Below are positions 11,736 through 23,393 of a DNA stretch of 64,000 nucleotides, in pieces. A program made the translations under genes and the position numbers. This DNA is from Klebsormidium nitens (Eukaryota; Streptophyta; Klebsormidiophyceae; Klebsormidiales; Klebsormidiaceae). The stretch lies in NCBI GenBank assembly GCA_000708835.1, contig DF237366.1, positions 1 to 64,000 on the forward strand. Direction: 5' to 3'. The notes under the pieces were generated by a model. That model had not been told where the DNA came from. It was given only the letters and a program-made list of their open reading frames with translations, and did no database searches. Numbering within the stretch: the first letter of the stretch is position 1; every line of letters begins with the position of its first letter.

Positions 11736-11759
11736 AACATCAGTGTAAACACTGATGTT
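11736..11759. repeat. Inverted repeat, 11-bp arms
   Basis: AACATCAGTGT and its exact complement ACACTGATGTT are separated by only two bases. The structure shares its last three bases with the perfect palindrome that follows. Confidence 0.9.
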
Positions 11760-11788
11760 CAAAACGTTGTTATAACAACGTTTTGAAC
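11757..11788. repeat. Perfect 32-bp palindrome
   Basis: The half-site GTTCAAAACGTTGTTA is followed at once by its exact complement, with no loop. It could extrude as a cruciform or bind a dimeric protein. It lies about 340 bases past the GILT stop codon, in the spacer between two convergent genes. Confidence 0.92.
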
Positions 11789-12483
11789 GGAAGACTTCGT
11801 ACATTGATCCGACCCAAGCCTGGGGCCATATTTGCGACGTATCTGCAGTCACTTCATGAATTTGTGACACTGTATTGCATGGGCGAGTCACATGTGGTGC
11901 GCATGCAGCATATATGCGTCACAAGTTGTACACACTTGTAATTAGTAAGCATATATATGCTGCACCTAGGGATCCTCAGCCTTACGCGTCGAATATTGTA
12001 TAGGATGAGAAACTATAGCTTTCATGACGGTGAGACATCGAATGCACAGGTACTATGTATAATTCGTGGCCGGATCAATCGCATAGATAGGGGGCCCGTA
12101 TACTGAGCCGCAAAAGCGATGACGACGTTCTAGTTTCGGATAGACTCTGGTCGCTCACTGACTAGTAACTCCGTTAGGTTAATGTATAGAACTAGTTGAC
12201 ATAGGTTCACGAATTTCAAAACATTTGTGTGCCATGTGAACTCAGTACAACGAAAGGGCAAACGCCAGTACACAAGTCTTAGCAAAGCAAAGCAGCAGGA
12301 GATAGGCGGCACTGTCCAACTCAATTACACTGTCAAAACTCAAGCCTACTCGACAAGTATCCTCTTAGCATAGCAGAACCTAGAAGTGTTAGTAGCTCAA
12401 ACTACTAATTATCTTCGCAAGGCAGCTCATCGCAGATGGTATATTCAGATCCTTCGTTTGCAATACGCCGTGGTCCGCTGTCG

Positions 12484-15400
12484 TCACAGGGCATGTCCTT
12501 GCTGAACAGACATCTCTTCGTCACGCCGCTCATCAGCGTCCAGAAGCGCAAGTCCGTTTGCCTCGACCTTTGCCAGCACACTGTCTTTTGGCTCAACCTC
12601 TGCTGGAACGAGAGCGTCCACTGTGACCTCCGAGGTATTCGCCTCAACCTCCAGTTGTGCCCTTTCCGAAGCACTCTCTCCACCTTGCGGCTCTTCGTTC
12701 GGGTCTGCACTCATCTCCGACCTCGCTGGCGGCTCCTTACTAGGCTCATCACCGTTAGCTGTCGAATCAGCGCCCAGCTTTGCCGCCTTGTCATCTGTCG
12801 TTCCAGTCCCTGCCATTTCGGCAGGCGTGCTACTTGTGATGGTCCCTCCTGTCTGCTGCTTCTCGTCGGCTGCAGCCTCCCTCGTCACCTTCGGGTGCAA
12901 CACCTTGCTCGGTGTCACTTTCGCGCCTGGACTCAACCTGCTTTTTGCGGCGCTTGCAGACACAGGCCTGGCCACTCCCCGAGGACTCAACGTGCTGGCA
13001 GTCCTGGGGCTGGCCACCCGCCGAGAAGTTGGGGTGCCGGGCGTCCCGGGGCTGGTCACCCCCGCCTTACTCGCAGACAGGGGCCGGGATCCTTGCCTCG
13101 TGACTACTCCAGCTTGGGAACTTGCGCCCGAGGGGCTGGCCATTGCTGCCGCAGGGGAGGACGGCTTTCCAGCCGCTCCCGAGGTGTCGCTGCTCCGGCG
13201 GGTGGAGACCTTTGCAACAGCAGTGCCAGCAGGACGGGGAGAGGCCGGAGTGCTTCCACCCTGGCCTGGGGCCTTCTTTGACATGGGGGAGGGGGTCTTG
13301 CCAACTCTGGGTGACCCGGTTCTGAGGGGTGCTGGCTTGGTCAGCCTCGGGGTCACAGCTTTGGCGGGGGTGGGTGACGGCTTGGGTGACGGGGTCGCGG
13401 GCTTGCTCAGCCTGGGAGAAGGCGTTTTGACGGAGCTTGGAGACGCAGGTTTGACGGGGCGAGGAGACGCGGCCTTGGCAAGGCCTGCGGAGGAGGGTCT
13501 GGGAGGGCCTGGCGAGGCGGTTCTGTTGACCCGAGGGGAGGGCGGCTTGCCGGTCAGTGGGGAGGCGGGCTTGCTGGCGGGGCGGGAAGATGGCTGGGAG
13601 GTCCCGGAAGCCGCACCAGGGGTTGCACTGGGCCCCTTGTCGGAAGTGGCCGTGGTGCTGCCATCCTCCGAGCCAGTTGAGTGGCGCCGCTTAGGACCAA
13701 GGACAGGCGCACGCGGCGTCGTTCTTGGGCTCTGCAAGAGAGGGGTAAATCATAAGACCCTAATACGCGAAAAGGCGGACAGTCTAAGAACCACGAACAA
13801 ATTTGGAATGACCTTCACAGGCAGCCACAGTACAACGACGTTAGTTTCGACGCTTAAAACAAGGACAGCGCTCACCATTGACCACCTTCGATTAAATGGG
13901 TTCTTCTTTGGCAAAAGAAGCGGCGGCACCAGCGACACTCAAGATGATATTGAGACAGTAAATCTTTGGCCCTCACGGGAGTGCATTGCTGCAGTAAGTA
14001 GGGAGGGACGGTACGCGAAAGCAGAACGCACCTGTCCCAGTGTCGGCTTGAAGACCTTGGCATCTGGTGTGAGTTTAGCAGGTGTCGCTTTGAAAGAGGC
14101 GCTGCGCCTCACTTGCTTCTCCTCCTTGTCCACCTCTTTCTGCAAACGGGGTACACCATGTAGGTTTCAAGCGCAATCTGACCGGACGAAGAGCGGAGCA
14201 TGCGAGGGACTTCACAAAAGTCTGGTCGAGCGCAGTGCTTGGTATTGGTCCAATCGGGCCTCGAAGTAAGCTAGCGAAGGAAATCCAAGGACGATCTCAG
14301 AGTTGATTGCTTGCCGCGGCAGAGCCTCGCCTGATCGGTGATCTGCTGACGCCTTCTCCTCAAAAAACAGGAGCTTGTACCCAGAGAATGGCATACCTTC
14401 AATTCCTGCAACATCTTCTCCCGTTCGCCCTCCAACTGCCGCTCCCGATCCTCGACCTGCTTCTTAAACTGCAGAAGTGGAATAATGAACTTCAGTAAAT
14501 CTGAAGGACAGTTCAGTATATCCCCCGACAATCGTCGTCAAGTGGCCGCATACCTCCTTCCCTTTGCGGCAAAACGTGCGAACCATACAAACTTCCCAAA
14601 CTTTGATCACAAAGAACAAGACCATGCTGAGTCCGTCGGGCTTGAAACATATTTTTATAAACAAGGAGACCTCGAAGAAGGAAAGAGAAACACCGTTGCA
14701 TGCCGAACGGAGGGCGCTATCCGTAGAAGCCCAGCAGAGACATTATCGGACCTTAGCCGCTCCGGACCTTGCAGTGCAAGTCCTGAATACAATCAGCGAA
14801 CCTACCTTGTCTCGCCTCTCAGCTCGATCTTCTACGGAGAGCTTGAAAGCTGACGGCTTTGTTGGAGGGGGCACAACACGCGGAGAGGGCGCTACATCCG
14901 GCCTGGGCAGTCAAAAGAGGATCAGTGTCTTGTGCAAACGCTTTGAATCCAGCAGACTCCGAAGGTGCGGCGATGATTGCTGCAGTCACCAGGCAGAACG
15001 GTCTACAAGCTGAGTGGGAGGAACGTACGCACTTGAGGATTGGCCGTGCTTTGAAGCTCCTGGGAGCAGTCTCCTCAGCTTCCTTCGCAGCTATATCTGC
15101 CTTCAACTGCTCCAAAGCTCTTTCGTGACGCCTGCAAGACCCGGAAATTGTCCACTTGGCGTGCTTCAATCATAATGCACGCGAAGGCCAGCTGCTAAAG
15201 ACTTGCAACGCACAGAGTTGCTTGTGGTACTACCGAACCTTCAAAACGGTGTTCTCGCGTCACAAGAGTACAGTTCGCGATTCCAGACGGGTGCTTGCTT
15301 ACTTGAGGCCTTCGAGGTTGAAAGGCTGTGGCGTTGTCTGTGCTTTTCGACCTGTTGAAGACACAACCTGCAGCGAAGGGAATGGTTTGTTAGTGAAGCT

Positions 15401-17630
15401 TCGGGCCCTGCAATCAGCGGGTGCTCGTTCAGATTCTCATTATGCGTTTGAAGGTAGCGAGATGAAACAAGTACTGGTAAGAAGTGGATGTTTTATTTCT
15501 CGATTGAGTTGGTGAACCCCTGCCAGCATGCCTGGTCGAGTGCATCAGCCTCATGGTGCCGTGTCCACTAAAAGTCTGGTCCAAAAACGTTTTTGGCCTC
15601 AAGAGATCCTTCAGCATCTAACCTTGAGGTCTTTGGGAGAAGAGCCAAAAGTGTGGCTCGAGGACCTCGGCCTCCTCTTTGCTGCATCTGGGGGAGTTTG
15701 AACCCCGCCATCTGAGGATCTCCGCGGTCTGCTGTCAAGCGAGAACCGGAATGGCTCTGGCACGGTTACGGTCTGCGAACCAGTAAAATCCTGGGAGGCA
15801 GAAAGTGGTCTGACTGCTGAAGGGGACGCCGTCTGAGGACGTTTCTGAGCTGCGGGGCTTGACTGCAACAGAGGAGAGAAGAGACATGCTTGCGAAGCAC
15901 AGAGATCACAAATCTAAGTGTCAAATTCGTTGAAGCGCCGGAAGAAACGAGCAGTTCCGATGCAAACGGCTCTAGGAGTCAGCATCAGAGATCCGACTGA
16001 GCTTGTAGAAGGTTCATCAGGTGAGCTTGACAGACAGAAATCGTCCTTTCGAACAAGACACCAGCTTTGGCAGTCGGACTAAGAACCGGCCCCTTGTGCA
16101 GTCAACCTGTGCGATAATTGTGCAGGGACATACAGAGAAGGAGACTAAGAGAATTTTATCCACCATTGTTGCTAATGTCACCATAAGGTGCAACCTTAGC
16201 CAGATCAGAGCTTCAAGGTGGCAAGATTGAAACATGACAATCATCCCCTTGAACTCAAGGATTGGATTGCAGCGCTAGTCAGTGACCATTCTCCAAAGCA
16301 TCACAAGGCCCTCGACATGGCGCAAGAGAACTCTCCATTTTGAGAGGGTACCTTCGATTGTGTTGGAGTGACTGATTGGTTCTCTGGTAAGGTGCTCTCA
16401 GCATCCACCAAGCCCGAAACTCCAACTGGCACTGCGGTGGTCGCGATGTTGTCTGGGGCTTGGGCTCCCACAAGGTCTTTTGCATCTTCATACATCATTG
16501 TGCCCGTCCCTTGTCCCTTGCCTGATTGTGTCCCCTGATTTCCCACCCCCACTGCAGCATCACTGTGTCCGTTGCTAGAGATTGCTAGTTGCTCTGTGTC
16601 CTCATCCTGAGTACTTTCCAGCTTCTGCTCAGATTCAGACCGATCTTCAGATCTGGTCCCTCGATGGTGCTCCTCCTGCTGGCTCATTCTGCCAATCTCT
16701 TTCTCAAAGAAGTCCACCTGCAATGGGAGAGCAAGAGCATGTAGCACAAGAAGTCCACCTGCAACAATGTTGAGGGACAGGGTCTACAGCTGGAATCATC
16801 CTTCTCAAACCCCTTGGACCTTGTGATGTCGTCTTATCAGAAAGCATCTGTAGTGCTTGGTAAAAGGTACCACCTTGGCTTTTACACTGACCTCAGATAA
16901 AGCCAGTTTTCAAGGTATTGGAGCTGTAATTGATTGCACTTCTTGTAGCTGAGTCAATATGCCCCTCACCTTCTCTTTGACACTCTTCTCCACAGTCGGC
17001 AAAGCACCTGCCAATGAAAATGATTCTCAAACGAGGTGCTTCATCTGAGCCAGAGTATATCTGCTCAATAAATGATTCCCTTTCTATAAATACTTTCTGT
17101 ATTTGCCTGCAGATTGTGCAATGCCACCATCTATGCCAGGGGACACGACAAAAACACAAATGCCAAAATCCACCGATCGGTTGACTTGCGATGAACACCT
17201 CTGCATTCACAGCTTCTTAAATATCCCCTGTCATGCACCTTCAGACAGCACGTGAATCTTTTGAAGGCATGGCAGACCACTGGCGAGGTGCTCGAACGCT
17301 TTTTAGACAAGTCTAACTCACACAGCAGTTCGATGAATGGTTCCAGTTGCATTCTGTTGTAATTAAGTGAATCTGGTTTGAGATCTTGGTGCAGAAGCAG
17401 CTATGCAAGTCAAAGCAAATCAGGGGAAGGGGCAACAAAGAGATAGGTTAGCCACATCCCCATAGTTGCACTCAGCGAGTCCAAAATTGCGCACCAATTC
17501 CATTGGACTCAAAATAGTTCAGTCTGTCACACCACAGACTAGAAGACCGTCAAAGCTTCTGACTTGCTTGGGCTGAAGCAGTGCTCTAGGCAGCCGCATT
17601 GCACTTACCGGCTGCTTGCTCCACGCTCAT
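12484..17630 (-). CDS. TPX2-domain (WVD2-like) microtubule-associated protein
   Basis: TPX2 C-terminal-type domains bind microtubules; plant WVD2-like proteins bundle and stabilise them. Ten exons, from 5': 17630-17609, 17007-16970, 16717-16352, 15862-15623, 15367-15303, 15131-15033, 14902-14806, 14468-14397, 14139-14032, 13731-12484, 784 residues. Residues 1-142 are acidic and polar. VTVPEPFRFSLDSR (about 174-187) and TPQPFNLEGLKRHERALEQL (from about 233) are typical partner motifs. The domain proper runs about 297-358: FKLSVEDRAERRDK, a charged helix, then RRSASFKATP. The final 415 residues, one exon, are a basic Ser-Pro/Thr-Pro-rich tail ending acidic, with many potential CDK-type sites. 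Oddity: the usual PSFY after FKATP is replaced by AKLTP. The start rests on a 22-base first exon whose phase fits the 38-base second exon; it is the weakest part of the model. Confidence 0.88.
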
Positions 17631-19222
17631 TCCTTTTCCACGTCCTCTCCTAAAAACCACTCTGATATCTAGGAGCTGGCAATCTCCTTTCTCCACAAAA
17701 TACCAGTGACTAGCTCTTAATGAGAGGCAATTGTCGGATTTTTCTTGCCACACCATGTAGACGAGTCCCATTCACAACCATATTTTCAATGCTGCGTATG
17801 AATTTTGAATTGACTCAATCCAACCACCCAGATTTTGCAAATGATGCGTCAGAATCATGAACTCGTGTTTCTCTGTGCCACAGGCCCCTCTTGCTGTATG
17901 AGCGCAAGCAAGCAGAGTACAGCGCTGCACAGCATGCTCTGTACCCCTGCTAACTACACTTCCTGCGCACTGCTGTTCAGTTCCCTGCACAGGATTTCGA
18001 ATTCTAGCTGCAGTCCCCACGCAAATGCCAAGTTGCACAAATGCTGGCAGCTGCACCAGTCGAAATGGGACAGCTTCTTTCTTTGATTTCAGCCTAGCGA
18101 GCCAATGAGATTGCTGCAACCGACCACGTGCTCCAAGAAAGAAGCTCGGTATTTGGCTGGGGCGGTAGCGTAGGACACCTACCACCGTCACGCGTAAAAT
18201 CCTCACGAATTTGAAGAGCTGTCAAGTTGTGAGCTCTGGCAGGGCTCTGGCATTTGAACAAAATTACTAGGACCTACGGTATTGTGGCGTAACTCATGCA
18301 GCCTCTTCTTTAGCCTTAGGCCTGACACCTCTGCTATATAAGGCTGTACATAGCACCTATCATCTACGTAATATGGTGTTGAGTTTGCAACATGACCAGC
18401 TTAAAGTTGCTCACGCAATCGATTGTGAGGATCCAACGCATATTGAACTGGCAAAATTTGGAGATCGTTCTGAAAGGCTTAATGCACCCTCGCGATATGG
18501 TGCTCAATTGTTGTGAAACATGTACGCTATTCGAAATATGAGATGGCATTTCGAAGCATGGCTCTGCTCGGTCCAAAGCATTTGAGAGCAGTCAAGCTAG
18601 TACGTTGACACTCTAACACAAAGATGCGCCCATGTTGTAGCGCCACCATCATGGCATGCGTTCAGACCGCCCTATGGAGATTGTTGTTGTTCTTGATGTT
18701 TTGGATATAAGCTATGCATGTATAACAATAAACCAAATGACAACATGCAGCGCAATCAAGATATTGCAAAAGAGCATTTGACCAACATGTGTTGCACCGA
18801 CCAACGTGCTTGGAAACTCCCAAAATACACTCAAATTCCTTGGCTAGTCAAACCTGGAATATTGACGATGGTAACTTCAAATTTATCAACGCCATTAGCC
18901 ACCATGGCCATAGAGCACGGTCTCCCGCAGACCCAAGATAATTTGTTGACTCTGCAGCTTGCACTACGGCTGCAAGTCATGATGATCACTTTGACATGAT
19001 GTAGACAACGGGCATCCTAAAACACGAATATGTAAAGGAGAGCTCGATCAAGCTTAAGACGAGACCACATTTGACTGTTCGATTGTGCAACGGAACTCTT
19101 GCCGCAGAACAAGGCAATCTACATAGTTCCGTCCTATGATAGAAACTCACAATTGTTATGCATGGAGGCCGGCAGACCGCAGACATGCTTTGTACCCCCA
19201 CCCTTCGAAAATCTCTTGCAAC
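17631..19222. other. Spacer between TPX2-domain gene and CLPF
   Basis: Both neighbours are on the minus strand, so this stretch carries the TPX2-domain gene promoter and the CLPF 3' flank. A TATA-like CTATATAAGG at 18334-18343 points along the plus strand, without a recognisable gene behind it. A 93-codon frame at 18718-18999 (+) and a 144-codon frame at 17772-18206 (-) have no recognisable domain. Confidence 0.45.
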
Positions 19223-21927
19223 TCATGACTCGCTTGTTGTCGAATCTTCCTCTGGAGGGTCATAAGGCAGCTCGTGCCGGGGTGCATCATATTTCTCCCG
19301 AAGCTGCTTTGTAGGAATGAAATCTCCGTTCGCGTCTTGCCCATAGAAAAGAAGGTACAGGTAAGGATGAGGGAATGGCTCCTGCATCAACAGAATCTAA
19401 GTCAGCCTTCGAAGAAAGTATGCCTCCCCCTCTGATTCTCACAGATTGAAGATCAGTTCTTCTCCGATAATAAGCTCTTCTTGAGCGCGCACGAAGCCAG
19501 CTAGAGTGCACGAACTTCATCTGCGGCTTCACCAAAAGCGTGCTGCCCTGACAATCCGCTCTCACCACTACCGGGCTTCTATCTTCCATCTTCCATTTCT
19601 CCAAGAACCGAAGAACGCAAAACTGGCTAGCTGATTGTCTCACCTCATCCTCTTCCTCCGGAACTTCGACATTTTCCTCGGCGACATAGGCCACCAGCGT
19701 GCTTGGGCTCTGCTGCATGTCCACCAGCACCTGGTAAAAGGGCTGCTGGCGTCCCCGCGGCAAGTTGTCCACCCCGTTCTTCTCCATCCACTCTGACGAC
19801 TCAAAGCACTGCCAGTCCATCCCACAGATTACCCCTCGGTACCCCAACTGTGCATGCCGTATTTTCTGCCCCAACCGAAAGTTAAACTTGACCTCTGTGC
19901 TCGTCAATGTCTGGGCGGTAGCGGCAAGAGCATCCAACTGCACGGACGGAGGTGCAAAAATCAGCTCCTGGCAGTAGCCCCCCTGAAACACTAAAAGCTG
20001 GTCAAAAGAGAAGATACCTTCCTGGACGATGCCAATACCCTTTCAGCAAGCAATCCCCTGTCTAGTCTGGGAGAAGCGAAATTCCTTGTCTCACGGCACA
20101 TCGGACTCAAAAGCCTCTCTACCATTCCTTCGACAGATAGACAAGAGCGTCGACATGCTGAAGGATTCCTCACCTCGATTTTTGACAGCTGTTTCCGAAT
20201 TGCAGCCGCCTGCTCATAATTCTCCTCCTCTACGGCCCTCTGAAGTTCTGAGCGCAACCTCAGCGCTGCAACCGTGGTGTCGGTCACTTCCTCCCGAGGA
20301 CCAGTGCCGGCCCGCTTGGCGCGCCGCTGCTTCTCCAGCTCCTTCTCAATCCCCACAATCTTCTCCCGCAGCTCGCCAGCAGCCTCATACTGCTCCTGAT
20401 TCATTGCCCGCTGCAGACAAAGCACCACCACCAGGATTGAGGGACCGCTGTAGCTACAACGAATGCCTAGAAGGTAGGCTGGCCCACCGCAGAAGGAAGT
20501 ACACAATGAAATGCCAATTGCTACACAGTTGCTCAAGTAGGAAGCCAGCTGACTGTTGATTTCAACCAACGAATCGTTCAACGATTCACAGCACCACTGA
20601 GTATCCGGAAGACCTTGGTCAGACTTGTACCCTTGGCAATGAAAGTCGGTCCTGATGGGCAGTCTTCATTGCAATTTGAACAAGTTCAACATTCTTCAAA
20701 AGTGTGGCTACTCTCAGACATGGTGACGGCAACGCAGTAACGGAAGTGCCTCGCCCCAAAGAAAGGCTTCCCTTTAAGATGCCCAGTGACCAAATTTGTG
20801 CAAAAAGCCACACCATACCCAAAAAAACTGTCGGCATTGTACCCAGAAATGAGCCATTAAGGCATGCAACAGCGCCATTGAAGCACGCAGTGAGCAATGC
20901 CTAAGAATTGAATGTTTGAAAGCGGGCACTGCCACAACGACACAACATCAGCAACTGACATGATTGATTGCTTTGCAGAGAGACACAAGCTTTCAGTAGA
21001 GAATGCTGACGGAATCACAAGCATCTATGCTGTCTCCTCAGCAACAATGAAACCTCTGTTATATTGTCTGTAAGAACAACGTGTCTGGCACAATGGAATT
21101 GCCGGGAGGGACGAACTAGCCGAAAGGGACGAGCAGAAGAATGTTTCCAGCTTACCTGTGCAAAATCACCAGCATCAACAAAACCCTTAGAATTTCCCAT
21201 AGTGATAATTGTGGATGATCATTGACAACAATTGAAGTAAGCTACCTGCCGTCTGGAAGCACAAATCCCCTGCTTATAAGACTAGTGCAAAACTCTGACT
21301 GGCCTAGCAACCCACCTGCAACCTTGTACCCAGGTCCAGCTGGAAGAAGAACAGCAGGAGCTCCTCATTGACCATCTGGCTCTTCTCCTTCGTGGTGAGC
21401 CCATCCCTGGTGGCCCTCCCTTCAGACTCCCCTTCAGATGACTGCGCTCTTGCGCATGTTCTTGCAGGCGGTTTACTCCTATGCACCCCTGAAATGGTCC
21501 GCTGGTGGTTCTGTCCATTGAGGGACTTGTGAGAACCAGAGGCGAAAACAGATGAACGACTTTCCAGAGAAAAGGTGCCCCTCACTTTTAAACATGGGTG
21601 GACAGGGCTTGTAATTGGGGATGCTGAAGGGGAAGAGCTTGGTGAACAACCCCTTGGATCGTAGCTGGCAGCACTTGACAGTTCAGGAACTGTGAAAAAG
21701 GTGAGTGCAGCGCCGGCATTCAGCCTGCCTATTTTTCTGCGGGGTGTGCGGGGAGACGCTTGGATGCCCAATACCGAAGAGCTGCTCGGTGCTTCTGGTA
21801 GACGAAGTTTTGGAAGTTTAAGAGCCACGTGGCTGTACTCAGTGTTGCCGAGTGAGAAGGCTGGCGATGACACCATTCCTCTACTTCCCGCTACTGCCCT
21901 TCCATTGTGGGCAGCCGGGTTATGCAT
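19223..21927 (-). CDS. CLPF: CLPF-like chloroplast Clp adaptor (UVR + YccV-like domains)
   Basis: In Arabidopsis CLPF binds ClpS1 and the Clp chaperone and helps deliver substrates to the stromal Clp protease. Four exons, all introns phase 0: 21927-21316, 20410-20174, 19982-19644, 19381-19223, 448 residues. Exon 1 is a long Ser/Pro/Arg-rich leader, consistent with a chloroplast transit peptide plus a linker, ending in VNEELLLFFFQLDLGTRLQ, which matches the conserved block before the UVR motif. Exon 2 holds two UVR-type helices, EQYEAAGELREKI and ENYEQAAAIRKQL. Exon 3 carries the YccV-like (HspQ) barrel: FNFRLGQKIRHAQLGYRGVI, ending in PFYQVLVD and VAYVAEENVEVP. Exon 4 ends with GDFIPTKQLREKY. 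The start is the first in-frame ATG; another at 21876 would shorten the leader by 17 residues. Length exceeds the roughly 330 residues I recall for Arabidopsis, mostly in the leader. Confidence 0.9.
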
Positions 21928-23393
21928 CGAACAAGTGGTACCTTCTAACCAGATATCTGCAACTAATAGCAACCTTTCCTCCTGTGTTCAACAATCTTCC
22001 AGGACTTTTGATACTCTCCGTCGCCCGAAGATACTTGTAGGCACAACGTCCGAGTAGTAGCTCAGAACAGTCGAGTATCTGCCAAAAGTGGTGATGCAGC
22101 TCGAGCAAGGGACACTCGTTCTTGCCTACAGAATGGCTTGATTCTGGAAGCCCAAAGCACAAACAACAACGAACCAAGGAGTCAGGAGTCAGGACAAAAG
22201 ACCACGAGAAGGAAGTAAGGACACTTCTACAAAAGCTGACAGTGAGGTGGTCTGACGAGGGCCGAGGACCGAGAAGATGGCAGAGGTGCTCGAAAGCTCC
22301 TGAGTCGTGAGGCTGAACCTTTGATTCTCCTCACACGAACCGTGCAGCCTTCGAGGCTCGAGCCACAAGGTACCTAGGACCTACAGTAGGTACGTACCGG
22401 CGGAGGCATCTGCCGCTTGTCTACGGCACAGGTACCACGGTACCCTCGATGGGTACGGAGGAACACGTGGACATTGTGTACGCAACGTTTTGAGTCTTTG
22501 ACGGCGGCCCGGCGGCCTACTACCGGTATCCAGGTTTCAAAAGTACCCGTCGACAGGAATGGATAAGCACGAACCCGGAACGAGGTTCGCTTCGATTTTG
22601 AAGGACAAGAAGGCGCAACCAATCGCCGAGGTACGGTATCACGCTTTTCGAATCGTTTGGGGCAATAGTGAGAATTCTCTGGGTACGTTACCATACGTGC
22701 ACACGGCTAGACGTTTCTGTATCTTCCCAGAGAAATATCCAACGGTCATGGTGGATATTCTCGCGGCTCTCTTGCCATCGTCCACGTCGACAACATATGA
22801 TGCGGATTCCAGCAACTCTCGGGTTCTTCCGACCATCCGATTGAATCAGAGGGTCAATGGAGGCCGTCGAGAAAGTTGCACGCGAGCGTTGCAGCTACTG
22901 ACGGGCCGTCCGTGACTCAAGCTGAGCAGTGAGCTGGCGGGCGGCTGATCAACAAGTAGAATTATGCGTCCAGTCTGTCTTGAGCTTGTCGAGTCTGAAG
23001 TCAGGTGCATGAAAGATGGAACCATTTAGGTATGTAGGACTTTACATACCTACCTAGGTCACAGTGTTGGCGTAAGTCTAAGATTTATGTCGGTAGAAGT
23101 TCGTTCTCCCTGCTGATCTTCAACTCCATGAACAATGCTCTGTCCAAGCAGCGACTAGGATCTGGCGGAGCACCACAAGCTATACCATCCTCTTTGTGTC
23201 CCTATAACAGAATGAGAGCAGCAGATGGACATTTTGAACGGAATTGGATTCGACCTCGTGAACTGGGAAGGGACTGAGACTGAGAATAAACAGAGCCTGA
23301 TTCCAATGCATAAATTCGTTCAAGCTTCGGCTTTTCTTGTTACGGTCCAGCAACTCGAGCTCGATTTGAGTTTGTAAACACCTGTCAGGGGCA
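21928..23393. promoter_or_regulatory. Divergent promoter region, CLPF / EEP protein
   Basis: Lies between two start codons facing apart. Ten GTAC tetramers fall within 22370-22686, described separately. A 118-codon frame at 22559-22915 (+) has no recognisable domain and is not called. A second inverted motif, TACATACCTACC with upstream AGGTATGTAGG, lies near 23030-23055. Confidence 0.5.
22370..22686. promoter_or_regulatory. Cluster of ten GTAC motifs
   Basis: GTAC starts at 22370, 22390, 22394, 22432, 22440, 22453, 22478, 22543, 22631 and 22683. About one copy is expected by chance in 317 bases. GTAC is the core bound by plant SBP/SPL proteins, including copper regulators of the SPL7/CRR1 type. 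Function here is inference from position and count only. Confidence 0.45.

Larger units (their letters stand above)
11416..12483. other. Convergent spacer, GILT / TPX2-domain gene
   Basis: Contains the 3' flanks of two convergent genes. Two adjoining palindromes lie at 11736-11788. Around 11900-11970 there are AT/TG-rich short inverted motifs (for example GCATATATGC and GCATATATATGC, each next to a TGCAGC/GCTGCA). No coding segment was recognised. Confidence 0.6.

Noticed and set aside
12623-14269. 548-codon plus-strand frame, the longest open frame in the window
   Set aside because: It lies antisense to the last exons of the TPX2-domain gene and runs through its introns; it is open because of the GC-rich Ser/Pro codons of the true strand. 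No domain was recognised.
15690-15720. tRNA B-box-like GGTTCAAACTC on the minus strand
   Set aside because: It is inside a coding exon of the TPX2-domain gene and has no A box or cloverleaf partner.
22559-22915. 118-codon plus-strand frame in the CLPF/EEP spacer
   Set aside because: No recognisable domain, no clear splice partners, and it overlaps the GTAC-rich promoter region.
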